NCBI GenBank assembly: GCA_965659005.1
Contig: CBFHVG010000025.1
Coordinates: forward strand, 1-64,000
Source of the DNA: CAYPTY01 sp965659005
Lineage (GTDB): Bacteria > Bacteroidota > Rhodothermia > Balneolales > Balneolaceae
DNA length: 64,000 nucleotides
Reading direction: 5' to 3'
Position numbers and translations under genes: made by a program. The notes beneath the pieces were generated by a model. The model saw only the letters and a list, made by a program, of their open reading frames with translations. It had not been told where the DNA came from and ran no database searches. Positions 25,891 to 34,815 of this stretch are shown here, piece by piece. The stretch's first letter is position 1. Each line of letters begins with the position of its first letter.

Positions 25891-27186
25891 ATGGAACTCT
25901 TTGCCCGATCCACAAATATTAAAATTGTACTGATTGCCCTTCTGGCTACTCTGGGTTTTGGTTCAGTACTGTATAATCAGTATCTGGTTAAGGAAGTTTT
26001 GGAACAGGAAAAGCAAAGTGTTGAACTATGGGCTAAGGCACTTGAGTATTCCAGTCTTCCGGTACATCAACAAAATTCCACAAAACTACTCTCAGCCATT
26101 GATCTGCTTGAGGGATTAGAGGCAGTACCCGACTCAGTTATAAGATTAATTCAAGAAGCAGAGGCTTCTCAAACATCAGTTGATTTCGTAACCGATGAAA
26201 TTATCCTTAAAAATGCCCGCATCAATAAAGTACCAGCACTTGTTTTAACTGAAAATGATGAAGTTGCCGGTCAGACTCCGGGTATAAATCCGGAAGATAT
26301 TACAGATGAGTTTATTCAGGAATTTAAGTCCATCAATCCACCTATTGAGATTAGTTTTGGTGATGAAAACAGGATGATTACCCAGTATGTTTACTATGGA
26401 GAAAGTGATACTGTACAACTTTTAAGGCTCTTTCCATTTATTCAGATTCTACTTCTCGGCTTATTGCTGGGCATTGGCTACACTACTTATAGAAGTATAA
26501 CCCGTTCAGAACAATCGAATCTTTGGGTAGGTATGGCGAAGGAAGCAGCTCATCAATTAGGGACACCGATTTCAAGTCTGTTTGGTTGGATTCAGTTGCT
26601 GAGGGATGATTATGTAAAAGATGAGAATGCCTCGCGAATAGCAAAAGAAATTGAAAGTGACGTAGAACGGCTGCAACGTGTAGCTGAAAGATTTGGTAAA
26701 ATAGGTTCAGAACCTGAGTTGCATCCAACTAATATAAAACCAATCCTGGATCAGATTGTGAATTATATGGAGCGCAGACTTCCCAGAATTGGAAAAAAAG
26801 TTGAGGTCAAAAGAAACCTTAGTGCTGAATCGATCATCAATATCAATCCGGAATTGTTTCAGTGGGCAATAGAGAATATCGTAAAGAATTCAATGGATGC
26901 GATTAAAGATGAATCTGATGAAGCATATGTATCAATCACCTCCACTCAAGTAGATGATCAGCTCATTATCGATATAGAGGATTCAGGAAGTGGTATCCCT
27001 CCATCTAAACAAAATGATATTTTTAAACCAGGTTACAGCACAAAGAAAAGAGGTTGGGGTTTAGGCTTGAGTCTAACCAAACGCATAATTGAAGAATATC
27101 ATCAGGGAAAAGTGATGGTGTTGAAATCTGCTCCTAATGAGGGGACCACCATGAGAATATCACTAAAAGTGACTAGTCCTCAGTAA
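25891..27186 (+). CDS. Membrane sensor histidine kinase
   Basis: A 431-residue kinase with a membrane segment near the N terminus (VLIALLATLGFGSVLYN) and a second at ~170-190 (FIQILLLGLLLGIGYTTY), enclosing a ~130-residue periplasmic sensor with no recognised fold. The H-box is KEAAHQLGTPISSLFGW, then the N box (IVKNSMDAI), G1 IEDSGSGIP and G2 GWGLGLSLTKRIIEEYH. It resembles the conserved Bacteroidota kinase group to which PorY may belong, but this cannot be confirmed. There is no adjacent response regulator. Its 3' end overlaps the convergent ECF sigma gene by 14 bases. Confidence 0.87.
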   Translation: MELFARSTNIKIVLIALLATLGFGSVLYNQYLVKEVLEQEKQSVELWAKALEYSSLPVHQQNSTKLLSAIDLLEGLEAVPDSVIRLIQEAEASQTSVDFVTDEIILKNARINKVPALVLTENDEVAGQTPGINPEDITDEFIQEFKSINPPIEISFGDENRMITQYVYYGESDTVQLLRLFPFIQILLLGLLLGIGYTTYRSITRSEQSNLWVGMAKEAAHQLGTPISSLFGWIQLLRDDYVKDENASRIAKEIESDVERLQRVAERFGKIGSEPELHPTNIKPILDQIVNYMERRLPRIGKKVEVKRNLSAESIININPELFQWAIENIVKNSMDAIKDESDEAYVSITSTQVDDQLIIDIEDSGSGIPPSKQNDIFKPGYSTKKRGWGLGLSLTKRIIEEYHQGKVMVLKSAPNEGTTMRISLKVTSPQ

Positions 27187-27745
27187 ACCCGCGTTTACGG
27201 GCATATTCCATCAGCTGTGTTTTAAGAAGATTTCTACCCCTGTGTAACCTTGAACGAATGGTTCCAATTGGTACATCCAGCATATTTGCTATTTCTTCAT
27301 AAGTGAATCCTTCAACATCACACAGCAATACTACAGTTCTGAAATCTTCAGGTAGTCTCTCGAGAGCTCTTGAAACATCATCATCAATAAGCTCACGGAA
27401 CATAATCTTTTCTAAATCAGAAGTGTCTGTACTTTCTGCCCTGATCGTTTCATAAAATGTGGAAACTTCATCGTAATCTACTTCTTGAGGCTTTTTAGAA
27501 ACTTTACGATAGTTATTTATAAAGGAATTCTTGAGGATTCGGAATAACCAGGCTTTGGCATTCGTACCTTTCTCATAACTACTGAAAAAGCGATAGGCTT
27601 TTACGATGGTATCTTGAACAAGATCTTCAGCATCATTTGGATCAGTGGTCAGGCGTAATGCAAAATTATATAACGTGTCTAAGTGAGGTATAATCTCAGC
27701 CTGAAACTCCTGCTGTTTCTTATCCTCTCCCTGGTTGTACGACAT
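27173..27745 (-). CDS. ECF-family RNA polymerase sigma factor
   Basis: A 190-residue extracytoplasmic-function sigma factor. The region 2 core is TLYNFALRLTTDPNDAEDLV and DTIVKAYRFFSSYEKGTNAK; region 4 is LERLPEDFRTVVLLCDVEGF then TYEEIANMLDVPIGTIRSRL with RGRNLL. It lacks an obvious adjacent anti-sigma gene. It converges on the histidine kinase gene. In Porphyromonas an ECF factor (SigP) carries the PorXY signal to T9SS promoters, so a link to porX here is an attractive but unproven idea. Confidence 0.9.
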   Translation of the reverse strand: MSYNQGEDKKQQEFQAEIIPHLDTLYNFALRLTTDPNDAEDLVQDTIVKAYRFFSSYEKGTNAKAWLFRILKNSFINNYRKVSKKPQEVDYDEVSTFYETIRAESTDTSDLEKIMFRELIDDDVSRALERLPEDFRTVVLLCDVEGFTYEEIANMLDVPIGTIRSRLHRGRNLLKTQLMEYARKRGFTED

Positions 27746-27894
27746 TTTCTAAACTATCCCGATTTTATTACTAACAATGTATAGTTATAATTTACTGTAC
27801 GCAAATGAGTTACGGCTATTGGGTTCATTCTAATAATTGATGAGAATCAGCTAATAGATAGCCCTAAGCACAGTTTATATACGAGGTTAAGGAA

Positions 27895-28617
27895 TTAATA
27901 GATTGAAATAACCAGAACATCATACAAAGCGTGCGTCCAGGCAGCCATTCCAAAACCTCGGCTTAGGTATACAGCATTCAGGAATAAACCGAATATAAAC
28001 CGATACAAAAAAGAACCAATTGTAAAGGCATCAGCATAGCCGCCGATATAGTGCACTGCTGAAAAAAGCATAGCGGCTAAAACAATAGAGGCGGTATTAA
28101 CGGCCCACTTTTTTGTGAAGATAAATTTGAATAGATAAACAAGTAAACTGACTAGGATCACTCTAAAAAAGAGTTCCTCATAGAGGCCTGCACCTAGAGA
28201 CAAAGCAAGTTTTTGAATATAAGTCAGTGATTGAACCTCGCCTGAGGCTTGCATCCCAACGATAAGACCAACCATTGTTTGGCTGATAAATGAAATAATG
28301 ACGGCAAGTAGAACTGCTTCTAACAGTAAAACAGGGAAGTATGACCACTTTATTGTTTTGAGCTTGTCTCTTTCCTTATAGAGTATCCAGATTCCAAATA
28401 AGGCAGCAAGTATGAGGGTGAAAGAGAGTGCATTTAAACCAAAGATAGAGAACAAGCTTTTAAACCAAACATCAACACTGATCCTCACTATGTATGAGCT
28501 ATCAGGCTGGGAAATCAAGATTAAAGCTTCATAAAGCAATAGTAAGGGTATTGCAAGAATGTAGCTGTAAAGAAGATTATGGGTGGTTGAAAAGTATGAT
28601 TTGATGGTATTAGACAT
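27895..28617 (-). CDS. CPBP (CAAX-type) intramembrane metalloprotease
   Basis: A 240-residue membrane protein with about seven hydrophobic segments. The CPBP/ABI signature is complete: motif 1 GLYEELFFRVILVSLL (EExxxR), motif 2 MLFSAVHYIGGY with His, and motif 3 FGMAAWTHALYDV with His. The family includes CAAX-prenyl endopeptidase relatives and bacteriocin-immunity proteins; the substrate here is unknown. It ends a minus-strand run starting at aroC, with its start overlapping the upstream stop region at 28617. Confidence 0.87.
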   Translation of the reverse strand: MSNTIKSYFSTTHNLLYSYILAIPLLLLYEALILISQPDSSYIVRISVDVWFKSLFSIFGLNALSFTLILAALFGIWILYKERDKLKTIKWSYFPVLLLEAVLLAVIISFISQTMVGLIVGMQASGEVQSLTYIQKLALSLGAGLYEELFFRVILVSLLVYLFKFIFTKKWAVNTASIVLAAMLFSAVHYIGGYADAFTIGSFLYRFIFGLFLNAVYLSRGFGMAAWTHALYDVLVISIY

Positions 28618-29624
28618 CAGTTCTCGACATATATGGAAACAGACTTTTGTCCATTAGGATTGAAAGCCAATAATTCGAAAGCTTTCTGTGAAAGTTTCAG
28701 ACTTTCTCCAGTCGTTCTGTCATTTACCCGAACATAGGTGCCCCTGCCATTTTCAGGATTCTCAATATAAATCAGTGAGCCTAAAGCAATATTAGAGTGT
28801 GCTGCAGATAACTCATCAGGATTGTAGAGCTCACCATTTGTAGTTGTTTTACCTTTTTCTGCATTCTCGTAAACAATCACACTAACCAAGCCAAGATCTT
28901 CAAGGTTAGATTTTGCCAGATAAGGATTTTCGAATTCCTTGGTAGGAGGAAGAAGAACAGTAATTTTTTGTCCGCGAGTTAATCGACGAATATCTATTTC
29001 AGGATTTAATTCGATGAACTCAGATTCTTTCATCTGGAATTTAATAAGAAGGTCAGATAGTAGTTCACCTGCCTCAATGGTATACAGAACAAACATTCCC
29101 TGAGCAGAGGATTGGTCTGTAAACTCATTCACATTGGGAACAATTGAAGAGGGTGCTTTAACTAACAAACGCTGTCCAATACTTAAAACATCAGATTTAA
29201 GGCCATTTAGCTCTTTAAGCTGAGTTATAGTCATTCCGAAGTCGCGGGCAATCTTATAAAGGCTGTCACCGCTTTTTACCGTATAAAAAGTATTAGATGG
29301 AGTGGGTTTTACATCTAAGAGTGATTCACCTGCATCAAGACCTAAATCTTCTTCAAGGTCTGATACCACACGTTCTCTTTCACCTTTGAAGTAAATTAAT
29401 TCTTGCCCAACAGATAATGAATTACTTGAAAGTTGATTCCAGTTTTGGATCTCAGTGATTGAAACTCCTAAATCCTTAGAAATACTGAAAAGGGTATCGC
29501 CGGTTTTGACAACATAAACCAGGCGTTCCTGATCCTGTGCATTAGCATTTTGACTGCTAACTAAAGTGATACTGATTAGTGTTGCTATGATAGCAAAGTA
29601 TTTAAATACTGAAACCGATTGCAT
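28617..29624 (-). CDS. LysM and RlpA-like double-psi barrel protein
   Basis: A 335-residue exported protein with a signal peptide (FAIIATLISITLVSSQNANA). Two clear LysM repeats (VYVVKTGDTLFSISKDLGVS; FYTVKSGDSLYKIARDFGMT) and a third degenerate one (YTIEAGELLSDLLIKFQMKE) are followed by an RlpA-like double-psi beta-barrel (TTTNGELYNPDELSAAH, IENPENGRGTYVRVNDRT). LysM binds peptidoglycan. RlpA in Pseudomonas is a lytic transglycosylase for bare glycan. The catalytic-region Glu, Asp and His are kept, but the usual GxASWY entry is altered. Likely periplasmic and cell-wall linked. Confidence 0.85.
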   Translation of the reverse strand: MQSVSVFKYFAIIATLISITLVSSQNANAQDQERLVYVVKTGDTLFSISKDLGVSITEIQNWNQLSSNSLSVGQELIYFKGERERVVSDLEEDLGLDAGESLLDVKPTPSNTFYTVKSGDSLYKIARDFGMTITQLKELNGLKSDVLSIGQRLLVKAPSSIVPNVNEFTDQSSAQGMFVLYTIEAGELLSDLLIKFQMKESEFIELNPEIDIRRLTRGQKITVLLPPTKEFENPYLAKSNLEDLGLVSVIVYENAEKGKTTTNGELYNPDELSAAHSNIALGSLIYIENPENGRGTYVRVNDRTTGESLKLSQKAFELLAFNPNGQKSVSIYVEN

Positions 29625-29634
29625 TAATGCCTTT

Positions 29635-29958
29635 TTAATCTTCTAATTCCATTTCCAGTTCAAAAAGAGCTGATTGTATTTCAGCTTTTGAGTGATTGTC
29701 CTGCTGATTTGTAGAAACTTCTATTCCCTTCTTATAGGTATCGATTGCATTTTTGTTCTCTCCAATCTCTGCATATAATTTACCTAAGTGATAATAAACT
29801 CCCACATACTCAGGATCATTTTCTTCTATATTTTCAAAGAGGGCTAAAGCCTTATTATTGTTACCAATTTTTATGAATTCCAGTGCTAAAGCAAATTTAG
29901 AAAAGGAATCATTAGGGTTTTCCTTTATTAGTAACGCAAGTTTTCTCAGTTTATTCAT
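29635..29958 (-). CDS. Small TPR protein
   Basis: A 107-residue soluble protein with about two tetratricopeptide repeats (ALALFENIEENDPEYVGVYY, HLGKLYAEIGENKNAIDTYK) and a charged C-terminal helix. TPRs mediate protein contacts; there is no other domain. It overlaps the aroC stop by four bases (ATGA-type) and precedes the LysM-RlpA gene by ten bases, so it is probably co-transcribed. Partner unknown. Confidence 0.8.
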   Translation of the reverse strand: MNKLRKLALLIKENPNDSFSKFALALEFIKIGNNNKALALFENIEENDPEYVGVYYHLGKLYAEIGENKNAIDTYKKGIEVSTNQQDNHSKAEIQSALFELEMELED

Positions 29959-31139
29959 TGAATGAATTTACTGTAGTGCTCACTTATTTCTTCAATAGAG
30001 TCTCCGCCAAATTTTTCTAAAAATGCATTCGCTATAACTGGCGCGATTACACTTTCAGCAACAACCACTGCGCGAGGTAGTGCACACACATCAGAGCGTT
30101 CGTACCTGGTATCCTGTTCAATATGGGTATAATAGTCCACAGTCTTCAGAGGCTTGAGCATAGTAGGAATTGGTTTCATTGCACCACGAATTATAATTGG
30201 CATGCCTGTCGACATTCCACCTTCAATACCACCGGCTCTATTAGTTCTTCTCCTGAAGTCATCTTCTTCAAAAGTAATTTCGTCATGAACTTTATGACCT
30301 GGAAGTGTTCCTGCTTCAAAGCCTAATCCAATTTCTACACCCTTCATGGCTTGTGTACCCATTATGGCCTGAGCTATTTTTCCATCAAGTTTCTTATCCC
30401 AATGGGTAAAACTCCCTAAGCCTGTGGGAACGCCAGTAACTACAATTTCATAAATACCACCTAAGGATGAACCTTCTTTACGGTATTTTTTTATTTCGTC
30501 ACGCATAGCACCAGAGAGTTCAGCATCAAGGCAACGAACTTCTGACTCATCTGCAGTCTTATAAAGTGTTTCAGCCCCTGAATTAATGAGGTGTTCTGAT
30601 GCAAGCCTTGCATGATCCCAGTTTTTATACCCAATGGATCCGATCTGAATAACATGTCCACCTATCTCAATACCAAAATAGTTTAAAAATCTTCTGGCAA
30701 CTGCAGTACAGGCTACTCTCATGGCCGTTTCACGAGCACTGGACCGCTCAATAACAGGTCGAACATCATCAAATCGATATTTTTGAGCTCCAACAAGGTC
30801 TGCATGACCAGGGCGTGGTACGGTAATCTTTTCCACTCCTTCGCCGTCACCCTCCTTGTTCATCACTACAGGCCAGTTATCTTTATCCTTTGTGAATGCT
30901 TTGTTGTTGATCTGAAGGCTAATAGGTCCACCAATGGTCTTCCCAAAACGAACACCCGATAGGATTTCTGCCATGTCACTTTCAAAAGCCATTCGACCAC
31001 CACGACCATAACCCTTCTGTCGACGTGCAAGGTGAATTGCTATATCAGATTCTTTTAAAGGTAATCCAGCTGGTACGCCTTCAACTATACCTGAAAGTTT
31101 TGGCCCGTGTGATTCACCGGCGGTTAAGTATCGTATCAT
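29955..31139 (-). CDS. aroC: Chorismate synthase
   Basis: Converts EPSP to chorismate with reduced FMN. It is 394 residues with TAGESHGPKLSGIVEGVPAG at the start, RRQKGYGRGGRM, RPGHADLVGAQKY, the RSSARETAMRVA active region and NRAGGIEGGMSTG near the C terminus. Length is normal. Another shikimate gene, aroQ, is at 44289 on the other strand. It is three bases downstream of the K+ channel gene on the same strand. Confidence 0.96.
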   Translation of the reverse strand: MIRYLTAGESHGPKLSGIVEGVPAGLPLKESDIAIHLARRQKGYGRGGRMAFESDMAEILSGVRFGKTIGGPISLQINNKAFTKDKDNWPVVMNKEGDGEGVEKITVPRPGHADLVGAQKYRFDDVRPVIERSSARETAMRVACTAVARRFLNYFGIEIGGHVIQIGSIGYKNWDHARLASEHLINSGAETLYKTADESEVRCLDAELSGAMRDEIKKYRKEGSSLGGIYEIVVTGVPTGLGSFTHWDKKLDGKIAQAIMGTQAMKGVEIGLGFEAGTLPGHKVHDEITFEEDDFRRRTNRAGGIEGGMSTGMPIIIRGAMKPIPTMLKPLKTVDYYTHIEQDTRYERSDVCALPRAVVVAESVIAPVIANAFLEKFGGDSIEEISEHYSKFIQ

Positions 31140-31141
31140 AT

Positions 31142-32221
31142 TTAAAAACTGTGGGGATTTATAGATCTCTCAGCTAGAGAGCGATGATCTTTACATGCTT
31201 CTGTTCTGAATTGATCAATGGCTTTTAATTCACCAATTACAATGAGTGAATCACCAACATTAATTGTGTCATCCGGTCCGGGATTGAATCTCATTTTTCT
31301 CTCTTCATGTGATATTAATGCGATGATAAGTATTTCATATGTACCACGAACACCAATTTCAGCAAGAGTTTTATTGGCCAATTTGGAACCCTCAAATACT
31401 TTTACTTCATCAAATGAGTGATCATCAGTGGTTCCTTTAGTGTAGTTTTCCAGGAAGTTGATCACATTTGGTCTAAGAATAACATTAGCCATTCTGTCGG
31501 CACCAATTTCATAAGGTGAAATTACTTTATCTGCTCCTGCACGGTAAATTTTCTTTTCATTCTCATGTTTATTTGTTCGAACAAGAATGTAAAGATCTTC
31601 TCTCATGTCACGAGCTATCAAAGTCACAAACACATTGTCCTGATCACTTGAAAGAGTACAAATCAGTGCCTGTGCCTTATCTATTCCTGCAGCAGTTAAG
31701 ACATTTTCATCTGCAGCATTTCCTTCAACATAAATGTGACCATCAGCAGCAATTCGTTCAATCCTTTTCTCATTGATTTCAACGATAACAACTTTAAGGT
31801 TTGCGTCTTTTAAAACAGTAGCAATTCGTTTTCCGATGCGACCATAGCCGCACACGATGTAATGATTCTCTATTTTTTTTAATTCCTGTTTCATGGCTCG
31901 TTTGATAAACAACTCACTCTCAAATAAAAGTTGAGTTGATTGTGATGCAATGTAAGAAATCACACCAATACCCAACACAAAGATAAGCATTGTAAATACA
32001 CGCCCGGCTGGTGTGAGTGATTTTAGTTCGGAGAAACCAATTGTAGATATTGTGATGAAGGTCATATAGAAACCTTCAAATAGGCTCATGTCCTCTATTA
32101 TATGGAATCCAATTGATCCTAAAGCAAAAATAAACGCAAGAATTGCACTGGCTATTCCGATCCGTTGGGCAACAGCCGTTTCTACAATCTGAGAAACCTC
32201 ATTATTATTCAGATTACTCAC
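31142..32221 (-). CDS. RCK-gated potassium channel family protein
   Basis: A 359-residue protein starting at GTG. Two membrane helices enclose a pore loop (MTFITISTIGFSELKSL). Then come an RCK-N Rossmann domain (HYIVCGYGRIGKRIATVL; binds NAD or ATP) and an RCK-C/TrkA-C domain (VGDSLIVIGELKAIDQF). This is the MthK-like two-TM layout. The selectivity filter TIGFS has Ser where the last filter Gly is usual, so K+ selectivity is not certain. It overlaps the porQ stop by eight bases. Confidence 0.85.
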   Translation of the reverse strand: MSNLNNNEVSQIVETAVAQRIGIASAILAFIFALGSIGFHIIEDMSLFEGFYMTFITISTIGFSELKSLTPAGRVFTMLIFVLGIGVISYIASQSTQLLFESELFIKRAMKQELKKIENHYIVCGYGRIGKRIATVLKDANLKVVIVEINEKRIERIAADGHIYVEGNAADENVLTAAGIDKAQALICTLSSDQDNVFVTLIARDMREDLYILVRTNKHENEKKIYRAGADKVISPYEIGADRMANVILRPNVINFLENYTKGTTDDHSFDEVKVFEGSKLANKTLAEIGVRGTYEILIIALISHEERKMRFNPGPDDTINVGDSLIVIGELKAIDQFRTEACKDHRSLAERSINPHSF

Positions 32222-33230
32222 TTTTCTTCGTCTTAATTCTCGAAGTTACACTGATCTGAAAAATCCCTCCCAGTTCACTATATGAACTCCGGCTAAAATC
32301 TATATGGAATTTATCAAACTTGAGTCCAAGTCCCAATCCAACACCTGCGAAGTCAAAGTTATCACGGGTTTTAAGTTCTTGATGCTGAAGCTGGTTAAAT
32401 CCTATTCGAATTATGAATTGCTCACTAAAAGGAATCTCCCCACCCAGAACCATATGTCTAAAGAGATTTTGTGAAAAAGTTGGGTCATCTGTATCGCTTA
32501 ACAGAGGCTGATTCCATTCATTCAGTTGTCGAAGCATGAGATTGACGCGAACTGGAAAATTTTCTGGTTTATGACTAACACCCAGTGAAATATCTAATGG
32601 AAGAGGTTCACGAATAGAGTTAAATGTGGTTATTTGAGACCCAACATTTCTGACACTAAAGCCAATAGTTAGATCCCGGTCAATATCCTCGTAAAGTGCT
32701 CCGAAAGATGCAGCTAGGGCTGTTGATCTAAAATTATCTATTCTTGAATGAATCCAGTTCAAAGATCCTCCAATTCTAATCCTTGAACTTAATTCTCTTG
32801 AAATGCCGGCATTAAATGAGAAGTCTCCGGGGTTGAATGTTCCGTTCTGATTATTATTCTCGTCCAAACGGTTAAACTCACCGTAGCCAGCGTATCGTAT
32901 TCCCACACCAACAGTACCTACACCATCAATATGATATGCAGTATTGATAAAACCATAATTAGCATCGGCAAGAAAGTTGACATAGGATGCTGAAAATTGT
33001 CTGGAAGATTCTTCTGACAGATATGCTGGATTTACCATGAATAGAGATAGATCTGCCTGATAAAGTGAAACATGATTACCTGAAAGCGCTGCTGATCGCG
33101 CATTGGGTGGAACATCCAAAAATCGAAATACTGTCCGATTGGATGTTTGAGCCACTGCAATATTGCTTGTGGCAAGGAATAAGAAGAGGACAATCAGCTT
33201 TATTCTCAACGGAATGCAGGATTTAAACAA
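32214..33230 (-). CDS. porQ: Type IX secretion outer-membrane protein PorQ
   Basis: A 338-residue FadL/PorV-like beta-barrel with a signal peptide ending NIAVAQ. PorQ hallmarks are FLDVPPNARSAALSGNHVSL with MVNPAYL, LPLDISLGVSHKPENFPVRV and the late RHMVLGGEIPFSEQFIIRIG region. PorQ is part of the T9SS attachment complex. It starts at TTG; a TATATTTG box on the minus strand at 33262-33269 could be its -7 element. It is divergent from the Mla-type transporter. Confidence 0.82.
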   Translation of the reverse strand: MFKSCIPLRIKLIVLFLFLATSNIAVAQTSNRTVFRFLDVPPNARSAALSGNHVSLYQADLSLFMVNPAYLSEESSRQFSASYVNFLADANYGFINTAYHIDGVGTVGVGIRYAGYGEFNRLDENNNQNGTFNPGDFSFNAGISRELSSRIRIGGSLNWIHSRIDNFRSTALAASFGALYEDIDRDLTIGFSVRNVGSQITTFNSIREPLPLDISLGVSHKPENFPVRVNLMLRQLNEWNQPLLSDTDDPTFSQNLFRHMVLGGEIPFSEQFIIRIGFNQLQHQELKTRDNFDFAGVGLGLGLKFDKFHIDFSRSSYSELGGIFQISVTSRIKTKKSE

Positions 33231-33320
33231 CAGAATTTGTAGAATCTTTTGTAATATACCTCAAATATATTGCTCAATACAACGGCAGTTGCCTCATATT
33301 AGCATAATCGAATTTTATTT

Positions 33321-34058
33321 ATGGATGCCCTGAATCAGCTCGGCAAGTATTCGCTCCTTTTATATAGAGCATTACTTTCGTCAACCGAGGTAAACACATA
33401 CCGAAAGAACCTCTTTAGTGAGTTTGTTAAGGTGGGCTATGAGTCTATTCCAATAATTATGTTAACTGGGATATTTACTGGGGCAGTTTTAACACTTCAA
33501 ACAGCTCATCAGCTCGATACCGGTTTATTCCCGATTTATATTGTAGGGGCAGTCGTTTCTCAATCGGTACTAATAGAACTTGCAGCTGTTATTTCAGCTC
33601 TGGTTTTAGCAGGCAAGGTGGGAGCAAGAATGGCTACTGAGTTGGGAACAATGAGAGTAAGTGAACAAATAGACGCATTGGAATCAATGGGATTTAATTC
33701 TGTTTCATTTCTTGTTGTACCTAGAATACTGGCTGGGTTGTTGATGTTTCCAATACTTTATATTTCTTGTTCTACATTGGGAATTCTTGGAGGTATTGCT
33801 GCAGGATCGCTGAATGGTATTTTGCCTGCTGGAGAATTTATGCAAGGTGCCAGAGAGTATTTTTTCCCTTGGGATGTAGTTTTTGGCTTTGTAAAGTCTT
33901 TTGTATTTGGTTTCATCATTACATCCATTTCCTGTTATAAAGGATACAATGCAACCGGTGGAGCTGAAGGTGTCGGGAACAGCACTACCCAAGCAACAGT
34001 ACTCAGTTGTATTTTTATTTTGTTGGCTGATTTTGTGCTGGCAGCAATTTTACTTTAA
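33321..34058 (+). CDS. mlaE: MlaE-type lipid ABC transporter permease
   Basis: A 245-residue inner-membrane permease of the MlaE/YrbE family with about five membrane segments, including VGYESIPIIMLTGIFTGAVL and GKVGARMATELGTMRVSEQIDALESMG, the family signature. With the following ATPase and MCE genes it forms a phospholipid transporter between inner and outer membrane. Three bases separate it from the ATPase gene. No mlaB or mlaC homologue is seen nearby. Confidence 0.93.
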   Translation: MDALNQLGKYSLLLYRALLSSTEVNTYRKNLFSEFVKVGYESIPIIMLTGIFTGAVLTLQTAHQLDTGLFPIYIVGAVVSQSVLIELAAVISALVLAGKVGARMATELGTMRVSEQIDALESMGFNSVSFLVVPRILAGLLMFPILYISCSTLGILGGIAAGSLNGILPAGEFMQGAREYFFPWDVVFGFVKSFVFGFIITSISCYKGYNATGGAEGVGNSTTQATVLSCIFILLADFVLAAILL

Positions 34059-34061
34059 AAA

Positions 34062-34802
34062 ATGATTGAAGTTCAGAATCTGAAAAAGAGTTTTGGTGAA
34101 AACCTTATATGGGATGATGTTTCATTTACCATAGAGGAAGGAGAAACGCTTGCTATAATCGGGCGCTCAGGTTCAGGGAAATCAGTTCTTCTTAAACATT
34201 TTAATGCGCTGCTTTATCCTGATTCGGGTCATGTAAGGATGAATGGGGAGTGTGTTTTCGATATGGCTTATGCAGAACTAAGAAAGATGAGACAGAACTT
34301 CGGAATTTTGTTTCAGGGTTCTGCTCTTTTTGATTCCATTGACACCTTTGAAAATATTGCATTCCCACTACGATATTTCACAAATATGACAGAAGCTGAG
34401 ATTACCAAAAGTGTTGATGAAGCACTGGATATGGTGAACCTACAAGGCACCGGTAAAAGGCTTACATCTGAATTGTCTGGCGGGATGCGTAAAAGAGTTG
34501 GACTTGCTCGCGCAATTATCCTGAAACCAGATTATCTATTATATGATGAACCCACTTCTGGTCTTGATCCTCAAACCTCAGATGAGATAAATGAATTAAT
34601 TATTCAGATGGCTGATAGCCTCGATATTACCTCTGTTGTTGTTTCCCACGATATGCATAGCGTACTAAAGGTAGCCCAGAAAGTGGCCTTTCTGGAAAAT
34701 AAGACACTTAGTTTCTTTGGGAGTATTCAAGAAATGAGAGAAAGTAATAACCAAGATTTGCTTAAATTCATCACAGCAAGCGAATATAAAATTAAGGAAT
34801 AG
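34062..34802 (+). CDS. mlaF: MlaF-type ABC transporter ATPase
   Basis: A 246-residue ABC ATPase. It has Walker A IIGRSGSGKSVLLKHFN, Q-loop region FGILFQGSALFDS, signature ELSGGMRKRVGLARAI, Walker B YLLYDEPTSGLDP and the H-loop VVSHDMHSV. The RKRVGLARA signature and order between an MlaE permease and an MCE protein identify it as the Mla-type ATPase. Cytosolic face of the inner membrane. Confidence 0.94.
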   Translation: MIEVQNLKKSFGENLIWDDVSFTIEEGETLAIIGRSGSGKSVLLKHFNALLYPDSGHVRMNGECVFDMAYAELRKMRQNFGILFQGSALFDSIDTFENIAFPLRYFTNMTEAEITKSVDEALDMVNLQGTGKRLTSELSGGMRKRVGLARAIILKPDYLLYDEPTSGLDPQTSDEINELIIQMADSLDITSVVVSHDMHSVLKVAQKVAFLENKTLSFFGSIQEMRESNNQDLLKFITASEYKIKE

Positions 34803-34815
34803 GAGGCGCCTGTTA

